From: Pseudozyma flocculosa PF-1
Taxonomy: Eukaryota; Basidiomycota; Ustilaginomycetes; Ustilaginales; Ustilaginaceae
Reading direction: 5' to 3'
DNA: 10,750 bases
Assembly (NCBI RefSeq): GCF_000417875.1
Contig: NW_006920882.1
Coordinates: 419,657-430,406, forward strand
The notes below the pieces were generated by a model. It worked only from the letters and a program-made list of their open reading frames with translations, searched no databases and was not told where the DNA came from. Shown piece by piece: positions 1 to 7,438 of the stretch (positions within the stretch are counted from its first letter, which is position 1; each line of letters starts with the position of its first letter). Made by a program: the position numbers and the translations under genes.

Positions 1-12
1 CGGGTCCCCGTC

Positions 13-44
13 CGTACGGTAGGGTCGGCCGACCGTACCGTCCG
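13..44. repeat. Imperfect inverted repeat just past the stop of the left-end gene
   Basis: Two 16-base arms, 13-28 and 29-44, meet directly and match at 14 of 16 positions around a perfect core, GGTCGGCCGACC (23-34). It lies 12 bases downstream of the TAA at 58-56 and could fold in the transcript as part of a 3' UTR. If the coding ORF is spliced, it would instead lie in an intron. Its function is unknown. Confidence 0.5.
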
Positions 45-55
45 GCCGCGTACGG

Positions 56-1246
56 TTACGGGTCGAACACTCTCTGCGAGGTCGCCTTTCGGCTGCCGGT
101 GGGCAGCGCGGCGGGCGCCGCATCGTCCCAGCTGGCGTGGGCCGCGTCCAGACTCGGATGCTGCGGCTGCACAGCGGCGGCAGAAGACGATGGCACCGGC
201 GCCAGGTCCGGCAGCTCGGGCGCCCCCTCGCTGTCACGCTTGCGGATGAGCGAGCGGGGAGATGGATCTTCACGCCGCGCCGCACCGCCCCAACGGCTGG
301 GCCCATCTCCGCGCGCCGGCCAGCCGCCAGTCCCGCGCAGGGTCGCTGGCTGGCGTGAGGGGTGACTTCTCGGACCGTGCGGCGGCGAGGATCCCGTTGC
401 GTATCCACCGGCCGGGTGCCGGGACGATGAGTCGACAATGGGCCTGATAGCGTCGCGGTTGCGGTCGTGGTCAGGTGAAGCAGCCCGCGGCGGTCCACCG
501 GCGTCGTCTTTGGCCAGGGCGAGATCGGCTGTCGAGCGAGGAGCAAGGGCGCAGATGTCAGTGATGCGAGCCAAGTCGATGCCGCGGCTGGTGGGCGGCG
601 GCCCCTCACCTGGACTGGTCGACCTCCGCCTGTCGGGCCGCGGACGGGGAGGAGAGGATGGTGGGCCTCGAGCCGGGGGATCCGCTTGGCCCGAAGACGA
701 AAAGGAAGCCCGACTGCCCGATGCCCGCATGCCTACGTCGTCCCTGGCCGTCGCAGCAGCGTCGGGAGCGACGGCGAGCGGAGGAGATCTTGGCCTATGG
801 AACGCATCCAGTCCCTCTCCGCCTCGCCTGTCGGGATCCCTGTACCTGGCGTCGCGTTCTAGCTCTCTGGCACCCCTCGAGCCGCGCCTGTCGAGCTCTC
901 GCTCGCGAGCGTAGCCGTACGCGCGCTCCCTCTCCCAGTCGATGCGCCTGTCCCTGTCCCTCTCGCGATCGCGGGCATAGGGATGCTCTCGCTCTCGCTC
1001 GCGGTCCCGGCGGTAGGCGTACTCGCGCTCACGTTCGCGCTCGCGGTCCCTGTCCCTCTCCCTGTCCGGCGGATAGCCATAGTCGGCGCGGGGTCGCGGG
1101 TAGCCGTAGCGGTCCCGCTCTTCGTCGATGCTGCGGCGCGACGAGGACGATGCAGGGAATGGCGGCGGTGGGTAGCCGTCCGGGTAGCGGGGCGGTGGCC
1201 GGTCGTCGCGGTAGTCGGGGCGGCGGGCGTCTCCCCGGTGCCACAT
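56..1246 (-). CDS. Disordered Arg/Asp/Glu-rich protein, possibly only the first exon
   Basis: I do not recognise this 396-residue protein. Its codons are strongly G/C-ending, like the confident genes here, which supports real coding. The ATG at 1246-1244 has A at -3 and is the first in frame. Residues 1-60 carry Tyr-Pro-Gly motifs (RYPDGYPPPP, YGYPRPRADYGYPP). Residues 61-143 are an almost uninterrupted Arg-Asp/Arg-Glu block of the kind seen in splicing and other RNA-associated proteins. The rest is Ser/Pro/Ala-rich and looks disordered, with possible basic nuclear signals at PDRRR (204-208) and RKR (335-337). No folded domain is visible. The TAA stop is only 56 bases from the window edge and follows CGACCC, where GTAACC could act as a weak splice donor. 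The ORF could therefore be exon 1 of a larger nuclear regulator. A nuclear or RNA-linked role is inference from composition only. Confidence 0.6.
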   Translation of the reverse strand: MWHRGDARRPDYRDDRPPPRYPDGYPPPPFPASSSSRRSIDEERDRYGYPRPRADYGYPPDRERDRDREREREREYAYRRDREREREHPYARDRERDRDRRIDWERERAYGYARERELDRRGSRGARELERDARYRDPDRRGGEGLDAFHRPRSPPLAVAPDAAATARDDVGMRASGSRASFSSSGQADPPARGPPSSPPRPRPDRRRSTSPGEGPPPTSRGIDLARITDICALAPRSTADLALAKDDAGGPPRAASPDHDRNRDAIRPIVDSSSRHPAGGYATGSSPPHGPRSHPSRQPATLRGTGGWPARGDGPSRWGGAARREDPSPRSLIRKRDSEGAPELPDLAPVPSSSAAAVQPQHPSLDAAHASWDDAAPAALPTGSRKATSQRVFDP

Positions 1247-1751
1247 GGTTCGTGGGGACTGTTGCCGGTCGTGGAAGGATGCGTTTCACGTCGTGCGTGC
1301 GGCCGAGGTCGACGGCGATGGAGGTGGCAGCGGTGGTGGCAGCGGTGGTGATGGTGGTTGGTGGTCAGAAGGCAAAGTGCGACGAGGTGCGGTGGGGTTG
1401 CAGAAAAGTGGAGTCGGGTTGAGGCGGGCTGCAGCGCGTCGGAATCAACCGTCAATCGTCTGCCCTGCCGTCGTCCTCACCACTGACCACCACCGACCAC
1501 CACCGCCCACAGACCAAGACCGCACAGAGGCAGCGGCTGACACGCACACAGCAATTGGCATTACCAAGACGCCTTGTACAGCGCCGAGTCACATTGCACC
1601 CGCTCAACAGAGGGCTAGCCTCCCTAGATACACCGCGGCAGGCAGGCAGCTCTCGGCGGACACAGCGCAAGCCGAGGCAAACAACATGCAACGACAGCGA
1701 CAGCGGCAGGGGCGTCCATCTCAGCACACCTCACGGCGAACGACACCGCCC
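1247..1751. other. Intergenic spacer: P450 3' flank and left-end gene promoter
   Basis: This 505-bp spacer holds the 3' flank of the P450 and the upstream region of the disordered-protein gene. No supported gene lies in it. Bases 1318-1360 (GGTGGCAGCGGTGGTGG-type runs) and 1480-1510 (CCACCACCGACC-type runs) are simple triplet-rich sequence. Read on the minus strand, the last 300 bases before the ATG at 1246 are pyrimidine-rich, typical of a fungal leader. I see no TATA box and no AATAAA signal. Confidence 0.6.
1554..1558 (-). promoter_or_regulatory. Candidate CCAAT box upstream of the left-end gene
   Basis: The minus strand reads TGCCAATTGC here, about 308 bases upstream of the ATG at 1246. 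It is the only CCAAT pentamer seen in this spacer. A CCAAT-binding (HAP/NF-Y-type) site is plausible, but five bases are weak evidence. Confidence 0.35.
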
Positions 1752-3317
1752 TCACTCGCGCCGCTCGATGTCGACCCAAAAGTCGAGCAGGTAGACGAGG
1801 AAGCTGGTGAGCGCAAAGTAGGGAAACTCGTCTCCCTCCTCGCCCTCGACCGACCGGCCCGTGCGGTGCTCGTGCGGGCTTCCAGGCTGGCGCTTGGTAA
1901 AGGTGAGCTTGTAGCGCTGCAGCAGCGTCGGCAGCGCCTTTGACATCTCCATGATGGAAATGTGGCGGCCGATGCAGATGCGCGCGCCGCCGCCAAACGA
2001 AAAGTTGTGCCGCTCCAGCTGGCGCCGCTCGTCCTCGTCGTCGGTCATCCAACGCTCCGGCCGGAACTGCCGGGCGTCGTCGCCGTAGGCCGCGGCGGTG
2101 CGGTGGTAGTGCCAGCTCGACATGGTCACCTCGGTGCCCTCGGGCACGTACAGGCCGTCGCCCAGCACAGCGCCGCCGGCGGGCGGCAGGCGGGGAAGGC
2201 CGTAGCAGACGGCCGCCTGCAGGCGCATCACCTCCTTGAGGCACGCGTGGAAGTAGGGCAGGTGCTTGACCGACTCGGCGTACGTGGGCGGCATGCTCAG
2301 GCCCGACTCGTCGACCTCGTCGCGTAGCCTCTGCACCACCTCGGGCCGCTCGTGGGTCCAGGCGATAAAGGCCGCCAGCGTGGCCGCCGTCGTATCGCTG
2401 CCGGCCGTGAGGACGGGCAGGGCGGCGATGAGCAGCTGGCCCAGCGAGAGGTCCTTGCCCGTCGCCGAGTCCTTGGACCGCATAAAGGTCGAGAGCATGT
2501 CCTTGCGCTCCGTGTCGCCGCGCCGCAGCCGCGCCTGGACGCACTCGACGGCCCACGAGACGAGCTGCGACGCCGGGTCGCTAAACATGCGGATGGCGCG
2601 CATGATGGGCTTTCCCAGCTCCGGAACGGCGGCCAGCGCGACGGCGCGGTTGAGGTTGACGTAGATGGCATTCGCCACGCCCAGCATGTCGCGCCTCGCC
2701 TTGATCAGGCCGAGCGGTTGGCCGAAGCCGAGGTCGGTGACGACGTCGACGGCAAAGAAGCGAAACACCTGCTCGAGGTCGACGGGCCTGCCGGCGTCGG
2801 CGTCGGCGTCGAGGTTGTCGAGCAGCGTGGCGAGGTTGGCGTCGACGCACCCTTCGAGCTCGAGCAGCGCCTTCATGGCGTACGCGGCGCCGCACTGGGA
2901 GCGCAGCCGCGCGTGCCGCTCAAAGTCGCGCGTCGTGAAGAGCGACTCCTGCTTGCCCGGCTTGATGAAGCTGTACAGCTCCGACTTGGCGAAGCGCGTC
3001 TTGAGGCCGTAGACCTGCTGCACCGTGTCCGGGTCGACGGTGAGGATGCGGTTGCGCCCGATGCGGATGTGGCGCGCGCCCGGGTAGCGCTCAAACAGCG
3101 CCTTGGTGGCGGGGACGTAGTCCATCTTGAGCGCGCGGAGGAGCAGAAAGGAGCACAGGCCGCTGCGAGACATGAAGGGCCCGGAGAGGCCGGCGAGCGG
3201 GTGCAGGTAGAGGTTGTAGACGACGTACGACGCGAGGAGCGCCGCCGCCGCGACGGCCAGCGAGAGCGGCGTCACGGCCGATGCGCCAGAAAGGCTGAAG
3301 TCGATGCGCTGGAACAT
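1752..3317 (-). CDS. Cytochrome P450 monooxygenase, pisatin-demethylase-like (CYP57-type) group
   Basis: This is a complete, intronless 521-residue microsomal P450, a heme-thiolate monooxygenase expected to use NADPH-P450 reductase at the ER. Residues 15-37 form a hydrophobic N-terminal anchor, followed by the Pro/Gly hinge HPLAGLSGPF (39-48). The I-helix oxygen-activation motif is AGSDTT (305-310), the K-helix ExxR is EVMR (362-365), and the PERF-type motif is PERW (420-423). The heme loop FGGGARICIG spans 441-450, with Cys448 as the axial ligand; the 73 residues after it are a normal length. The early region YGLKTRFAKSELYSF (103-117) followed by DFERHARLR (131-139) resembles CYP57A1-type fungal enzymes. 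The ATG at 3317 has A at -3. The substrate cannot be read from sequence. No terpene cyclase, PKS, NRPS or other tailoring enzyme is nearby, so this looks like an orphan P450. Confidence 0.95.
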   Translation of the reverse strand: MFQRIDFSLSGASAVTPLSLAVAAAALLASYVVYNLYLHPLAGLSGPFMSRSGLCSFLLLRALKMDYVPATKALFERYPGARHIRIGRNRILTVDPDTVQQVYGLKTRFAKSELYSFIKPGKQESLFTTRDFERHARLRSQCGAAYAMKALLELEGCVDANLATLLDNLDADADAGRPVDLEQVFRFFAVDVVTDLGFGQPLGLIKARRDMLGVANAIYVNLNRAVALAAVPELGKPIMRAIRMFSDPASQLVSWAVECVQARLRRGDTERKDMLSTFMRSKDSATGKDLSLGQLLIAALPVLTAGSDTTAATLAAFIAWTHERPEVVQRLRDEVDESGLSMPPTYAESVKHLPYFHACLKEVMRLQAAVCYGLPRLPPAGGAVLGDGLYVPEGTEVTMSSWHYHRTAAAYGDDARQFRPERWMTDDEDERRQLERHNFSFGGGARICIGRHISIMEMSKALPTLLQRYKLTFTKRQPGSPHEHRTGRSVEGEEGDEFPYFALTSFLVYLLDFWVDIERRE

Positions 3318-3372
3318 GGTCGTCGAGGTCGGGCTAGCCGGGGAGGGATCCTTGACGGGATGAGGTGCTGGC

Positions 3373-3385
3373 AGGAGAGAGAGAG
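3373..3385 (-). promoter_or_regulatory. Pyrimidine (CT) tract in the P450 leader
   Basis: On the minus strand this reads CTCTCTCTCTCCT. It lies between the TATA-like box and the ATG, about 55-70 bases upstream of the start codon. CT-rich tracts next to the transcription start are common in fungal promoters, so transcription probably begins near here. Confidence 0.4.
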
Positions 3386-3401
3386 GCGGACGAGCGACGG
3401 G

Positions 3402-3409
3402 TACTTATA
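3402..3409 (-). promoter_or_regulatory. TATA-like box of the P450 gene
   Basis: The minus strand reads CTATAAGTAC, giving TATAAGTA 85 bases upstream of the P450 ATG. AT-rich octamers are rare in this GC-rich sequence, the orientation is right, and a CCAAT box lies about 50 bases further upstream. Together these form a plausible core promoter. Confidence 0.6.
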
Positions 3410-3457
3410 GGTCCACCGTCCGCCAGCGCCGCCTCGTCCGCCATCTCGGGAAGGCAA

Positions 3458-3462
3458 CCAAT
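3458..3462 (+). promoter_or_regulatory. CCAAT box upstream of the P450 gene
   Basis: AACCAATCAC on the plus strand matches the extended CCAATCA consensus for HAP/NF-Y-type factors, which act in either orientation. It lies about 141 bases upstream of the P450 start and about 50 upstream of its TATA-like box. Confidence 0.5.
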
Positions 3463-3794
3463 CACCTCTCGGACGGCGAGCCTGTCGATTGTGCGATGGA
3501 CAGAGAAGCAGTTGTGTGGGCGGAGGGTGCTGCAAGGCGGTGGGACCGTCGGTCACTGCGTGCAGCTGAGGGCGCCGGTGCGGGGGCGGTAGCGAGGTGA
3601 ATGGAGCAAGAGCCACCCCTGCCGCGATCAAGGTGGCAACGGGAGTGCCCCCTAATTGAGCTGGACCACAGAGGCCCGGGCTGATGTAACCTGCATAGCC
3701 TTGAAGGCTGCTCCGGGCCGAGGGAGCGGCCTGATCATGTCCGCCAGGTTAGGGTGCGCCTTGCCATGCGGTCAGAGGGAGCGCAAGAGCTACA

Positions 3795-3818
3795 TTGCTT
3801 GCTTGCTTGCTTGCTTGC
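3795..3818. repeat. (TTGC)6 tetranucleotide microsatellite
   Basis: Six perfect tandem copies of TTGC, first of three tetranucleotide arrays in a 391-bp interval. No function is implied; it is a likely length-polymorphic site. Confidence 0.95.
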
Positions 3819-3947
3819 TGGTCGAGGTATCGGAACAAAGAGGTGCGTGTTGGTCGACTCCTGGCGAAGACGCTAGGTCGATCGCCTGCCGCCTTAGCCC
3901 GCCATGCGCTACCTGGCGTGAGCACCAGGAGCGGCAACGACCGGCGA

Positions 3948-3963
3948 GCGTGCGTGCGTGCGT
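3948..3963. repeat. (GCGT)4 tetranucleotide microsatellite
   Basis: Four perfect tandem copies of GCGT, 129 bases after the TTGC array. Confidence 0.9.
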
Positions 3964-4157
3964 TTGCAATATACCGGCTCGAGGATCCCGTACGGCATGG
4001 GCTAGCGGAGGACGGCGCGGCTCGTTACGTTGGTGTGCGATGGAAGGCCAGGCTCGATGACGAAGCGAGGACCGAGGATGCTGTGCCAATGGGCGACCCG
4101 CCGGCCCAGCGACGGCTTCGAGGCGATACCCCAGATGCAGACGTAAGATGGCAGGAA

Positions 4158-4185
4158 GGCAGGCAGGCAGGCAGGCAGGCAGGCA
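4158..4185. repeat. (GGCA)7 tetranucleotide microsatellite
   Basis: Seven perfect tandem copies of GGCA, flanked by imperfect copies such as GGCAGGAA. It is the longest of the three tetranucleotide arrays in this gap. Confidence 0.95.
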
Positions 4186-4252
4186 TGCCTTCTGTGCAGC
4201 GGTTAGGGAACCTTGCAACGTACGCTAGTTAGCCTGCGTTCGGGTTCGGCTT

Positions 4253-4272
4253 CCCGGAAGCTGCGTTCCGGG
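4253..4272. repeat. Small hairpin inside a short degenerate direct repeat
   Basis: CCCGGAA (4253-4259) and TTCCGGG (4266-4272) form a perfect 7-bp stem with a 6-base loop. Two outer T-G wobble pairs could extend it. The right arm lies in a second, slightly longer copy of the sequence at 4236-4252 (GCGTTCGGGTTCGGCTT). This suggests local duplication with small insertions. No function is evident. Confidence 0.45.
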
Positions 4273-5086
4273 GGTTCGGCTGTGTGGACAGGCTAGGGTT
4301 GTCAAAGAGCGAGAAGAGGGGAGATCGCCGACGGCTTAATCGCCGGACGCTGCTGCGACGGCCGCCGACCAAGCAAGGTCGTGAGCGTGCCGTGGATGGG
4401 TTGAAAAAAGGGCCTGCTTCGGCCGTGGTCAACTTGGGCCGATGCAGGCCGAGGGTCGACACCACGACTTCTGCCAGTCGAGCGAGCGAGGTGGGATGGT
4501 GGTGGTCGTGTGGCTCTCGATGACGGCACGACACGCCGCCGCCCCCGCGAAGAATTCAGCTCCACGGCACAAAGAGGAAGGGTCGGTCCGGCCCCCCTTC
4601 TCTGTCTCTGTGGCGAACCCCGCACGGAGCTTTGCTCGGCGGCCCGTCCGGGCATTCCGCAGCTCCTGTCTGAGCCCATCATCGAGCGGGTCAAAGGCCG
4701 CGGGGTGCATTCGAGGGTCGCAGATCGAACGCCTGCTTTGTTACGGAACAAGTTGGAAGGCAGACGTTGGCGCGGATTCGCTCGCAGCGGTGTGGATCCG
4801 AGGTCCGCCGTCGTCGAGCCGCTCGAGGCCGGGCAGGAGAGAATGAATCCGAGGGGACGGCCTCTCCGGCGACCTCGAGCGAGGAGCAACCACGTCGCCG
4901 ACGTTGCCGACGCTGTACGGAGAATGACCTGCCCCGCAAGACGCCCGAAGCATCGGCGCAGTCGAACCAGTGCGACAGTTGGGCGGCGTTCCGCCCGCGC
5001 TTCAGCCGTCGCCGCCCACCCCAGCGCCCCCATGCGTAGCTGATCGCTGCTGTGCCCTATTGTCGGCCGTAGAGCCCTTCGAGGTG

Positions 5087-5110
5087 CAAGGTCTAGAGCT
5101 CTAGACCTTG
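5087..5110. repeat. Perfect 24-bp palindrome
   Basis: The left half is CAAGGTCTAGAG (5087-5098) and the right half CTCTAGACCTTG (5099-5110). The halves are exact reverse complements with no spacer, and pairing stops at both ends. It lies 258 bases downstream of the methyltransferase stop and about 1.77 kb upstream of the P450 start. It could bind a dimeric regulator, form a cruciform, or mark an element end; the sequence alone does not decide. Confidence 0.85.
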
Positions 5111-5367
5111 TCGATGGCTTTTCTTGCCGGCACCGTCGAAGTAGGCCTCCCTCATCCACGGCTAGTAACTGCCCTGTCTGACGCCCCAGGCCAGGCCGAC
5201 GGTAGGCGGGAGCGATAACGGCGTCCAATCGAGGCGGGCTGGTTGACCTCGTTGCGGATTCCGTGCCTGCCCCGCAGGGCTTCCAGCCTACCACCTTGTA
5301 GCATGCATGCTTCGTCGGGACCGTAGGGGCAGCTGGTAAGCGTCCGTCGCTCAAGCAGGGCCGCCGC
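5111..5367. other. 3' flank of the homocysteine S-methyltransferase gene
   Basis: This 257-bp stretch between the HMT stop and the palindrome should hold the HMT 3' UTR. I see no AATAAA-type signal on the minus strand and no separate gene. Confidence 0.5.
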
Positions 5368-6856
5368 TCAGCGATGCCGACAGAGGGCCCTGATCTCGTC
5401 GGTGCCGCTCTTGCAGCAGCCGCCGACAAAGACGCCCGACCACGCCGGATCCCGAGAGACCGACTTGGCGATCTTGATGAGGCCGTCGGCCCAGGACTCG
5501 GCGCCCGAGGGCCCAGCGACCGACGACGACGACTGCGAGGCATCGTTGGGCTGCAGCCACACCTTCTTGACAGCGTCGTAGATTAGCCCTCCGTCCGGGT
5601 AGAGCTGGGATGCGAGGACAGGCAGCAAGAATGCGGGAGAACCGGTGAGCTTTGCGAAGGTCGTCAGGGGGGAGGGCAGCGGAACAGGCTCAATGGGAAA
5701 CTCACGAACAGCAGTGGGGCGCCTACGCCCGCCTCGGTGCGCTGTTGTCGCAGCGATCGGCCGCCTTGCGACTCTGGCCGGTCGAGGCGCTGCAGGGCCG
5801 TCGTCATCCTGTCCGCCAGCGGCGCGATCAGGAAGGGCTTGGTGCAGTTGATGCCGACGCCGCTGATGGGCCACCGCGCCTTCTTGCTGCTCTTGCCGCC
5901 GTCGTCTTCCGGCACGTCGACAGAGAGGAGGCCGTAGAGAAGGTCCTCCATCTCCCTGTCGGCCCTCGCCTCCCTCCGCTCGTCGCTCGTGCCCAGCTCG
6001 TCGCCCGACGCCTTGGGCCACGGCAGCGACCGGTCGTCCGGAAAGGCGTAGCTGACGTAGACCGGCTTGAGCGGCGCGTCTGTCGGCAGCTCGTGTGCGA
6101 GGTCCTCTAGTGCAAGGCGGAACGCGACGCCCTCGTCGGCCCGCGGCACCGTCTCGAGCGCGACAACGCCAATGGAGGCCCAAGCGCGCTCGTCTGCGCG
6201 GAACGTCTGCAGCCTTCGACGGTGAAACGCGCGCAGCTCTGCGACAGTGGGCTGGCGGTCGCGGCGGTCGTCCGAGGTAGGAAGGTAGGTGGGGCGGTAG
6301 TCGCCCGTGTACTCTGCGCCGTTGGACAGGACGGCGCCGTAGGGCCCGAGCGAGAGGCTGATGAGCGGCGCCTTGCTCGACGAGGCCGAGGCCGACTGCG
6401 ACGAGATGGCGTCCGAGGCGATGTGGACCGCTGCGGTCATCAGCTCGTTGGCGCGGGAGGGCGAGTAGCTGGCTCGCTCGAACGACTCGTGCGAGGCCTG
6501 GTACCTGTTGCAGGGTGGGGTCGTCGTCGCAGCAGAACAATGCCGGGATCAGTCTCGACCGGGCGGCGCGACGGCGCTGCTGCGGAGGCAATCCCGACCG
6601 CGGTCACTCACGTGGCGGTGCCGATTATCTGAGCGCCAGCGTCAATGTAATGTGCGTGGGCGTCCAGGATACCGCGACGACCCTTGCCGTCCTTGACGTC
6701 GTCTTCTTGCTCGTCGAGCAGGCGGGCCGACCAGAGCGGACCCCGAGACAGGTCGAATCCGAGGCCGTCCTCGAGGTAGGTGGCAAGTCCGCCGTCGAGC
6801 ACGCCAATCCTGCTGTCATCGAGCAACGACACAAGCGGTTCGATTGCAATCGTCAT
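5368..6856 (-). CDS. Homocysteine S-methyltransferase, three exons
   Basis: Predicted exons are 6856-6612, 6504-5706 and 5604-5368, giving 426 residues. The enzyme transfers a methyl group from S-methylmethionine or AdoMet to homocysteine, making methionine in the cytosol (the yeast Mht1/Sam4 and bacterial MmuM family). Family motifs follow in order: GVLDGGLATYLED (18-30), TYQAS (82-86), LGPYGAVLSNGAEYTGDY (134-151), ALETVP (197-202), GVGINC (297-302) and GGCC (409-412). The expected zinc ligands are Cys302, Cys411 and Cys412. All of them are present only when both introns are removed. Splicing rebuilds TYQAS across intron 1 and PLLFLYPDGG across intron 2, which strongly supports the model. 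The ATG at 6856 has G at -3, and the family core begins 17 residues later. Ser/Asp-rich inserts near 115-125 and 276-290 are probably loops. An E-box lies about 215 bases upstream. Whether it uses S-methylmethionine or AdoMet cannot be told. Confidence 0.93.
5605..5705 (-). other. Intron 2 of the homocysteine S-methyltransferase gene
   Basis: A 101-base phase-0 intron with donor GTGAGT (5705-5700), a canonical CTGAC branch point about 50 bases before the 3' end, and acceptor CAG. Reading through it hits a stop, while removing it joins PLLF to LYPDGG as the family requires. Confidence 0.9.
6505..6611 (-). other. Intron 1 of the homocysteine S-methyltransferase gene
   Basis: A 107-base intron with donor GTGAGT (6611-6606), a CTGAT branch-point candidate about 45 bases before the 3' end, and acceptor CAACAG. 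It interrupts the Thr codon of TYQAS after its second base (phase 2). Confidence 0.9.
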
Positions 6857-7438
6857 GACGGCGATACGGGAGAGGTTCAGGGGTGGTGGTGGAGGTGGTC
6901 GTTGGGCAGCTCGAGCGAGAAGAACTGACGGGCTCCAGCGACTTTCCAAGGGTCCGCCAAGAGATCGGGCTGCAGCGACGCGGAAAAAGCGTGCTCGCCC
7001 GGTCTGCGGCAGCGGAAAATCGCCGGCAGGCAGAGGCAGGCGGCTGTCCAACCGGGATCTGATACGCGTCACGTGACAGCACCGGGCTGTCAGCCGGCGA
7101 TTCGGACCGGCCCGCGCTCCCCAGCCGCTCCCGCTGCCCCACCGCCGCCGGTCGTCCGAGCCGGTTCGTGCGAGTCTTCATCGAATGATCTTGATATCAG
7201 ATTCAGAAGGAAGGACAGCGGGTCGGAGTGGACTAAGAAAAGGAAAGAGTGCAATGGGAATCTCGACAAAGGGAACGGTGCTTGGCAGGGCCCTCGACGC
7301 CCTCCTCGTCGAGCGACGCGCCTTCTCCGAGCGAGCGCGACCACGGTACCGACACGGCACCACCTTGCGCATCGATGTGTCGTCGCGCCTATGTGCCGTT
7401 CAGTGCGGCACGGGAACGAGACGAACCTCGCTTCGACT
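6857..7438. other. Intergenic spacer: PhoD-like 3' flank and methyltransferase promoter
   Basis: A 582-bp spacer with no supported gene. It carries the 3' flank of the phosphatase-like gene on its right side and the HMT upstream region on its left. On the minus strand, the leader just before the HMT ATG has a pyrimidine-rich CCACCACCCC-type run near 6880-6900. I see no TATA or CCAAT box. The one standout is the E-box palindrome at 7068-7077. Confidence 0.6.
7068..7077. promoter_or_regulatory. GTCACGTGAC E-box palindrome upstream of the methyltransferase gene
   Basis: A perfect 10-bp palindrome containing TCACGTG, the site bound by the bHLH factor Cbf1 in budding yeast, where it works with Met4 at sulfur-metabolism genes. 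It lies about 212-221 bases upstream of the HMT ATG. An ACGCGT hexamer (7064-7069) overlaps its left edge and matches the yeast MCB motif. Location and match are seen directly; regulation by a Cbf1-like factor is inference. Confidence 0.5.

Larger units (their letters stand above)
3463..5086. other. Gene-free stretch between the P450 promoter and the 24-bp palindrome
   Basis: No gene is supported here. Open frames are present on both strands, but their Arg/Ser/Ala/Pro-rich translations show no domain and no consistent third-position bias, as expected by chance in GC-rich DNA. It contains three tetranucleotide microsatellites (3795-4185) and a small hairpin near 4253-4272. I checked for tRNA A and B boxes and found none convincing. 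It may carry distal P450 regulatory sequence, an unrecognised noncoding RNA, or decayed mobile DNA. Confidence 0.5.

Noticed and set aside
2352..3410. Plus-strand open frame of 352 codons antisense to the P450
   Set aside because: Same antisense artefact. It runs through the P450 coding region and its promoter, and its translation shows no known motif.
4958..4980. Possible tRNA B box on the minus strand (GGTTCGACTGC)
   Set aside because: The last bases do not fit the consensus, no A box lies at the right distance upstream, and no cloverleaf can be drawn.
4302..5543. Minus-strand open frame of 413 codons reaching from the gap into methyltransferase exon 3
   Set aside because: Its ATG lies inside exon 3 of the methyltransferase in another frame. 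The translation is Arg/Ser/Ala/Pro-rich with no domain, and it runs through the 24-bp palindrome. Chance opening in GC-rich DNA is likelier.
6608..6614. Second TCACGTG, at the exon 1/intron 1 boundary of the methyltransferase
   Set aside because: It is made by the coding codons joined to the GTGAGT splice donor, so the donor explains half of it; no regulatory claim is justified.
3318..6856. P450 and methyltransferase as a biosynthetic gene cluster
   Set aside because: The methyltransferase is a homocysteine-specific primary-metabolism enzyme, the two are about 2 kb apart with separate promoters, and no backbone synthase, transporter or regulator is present.
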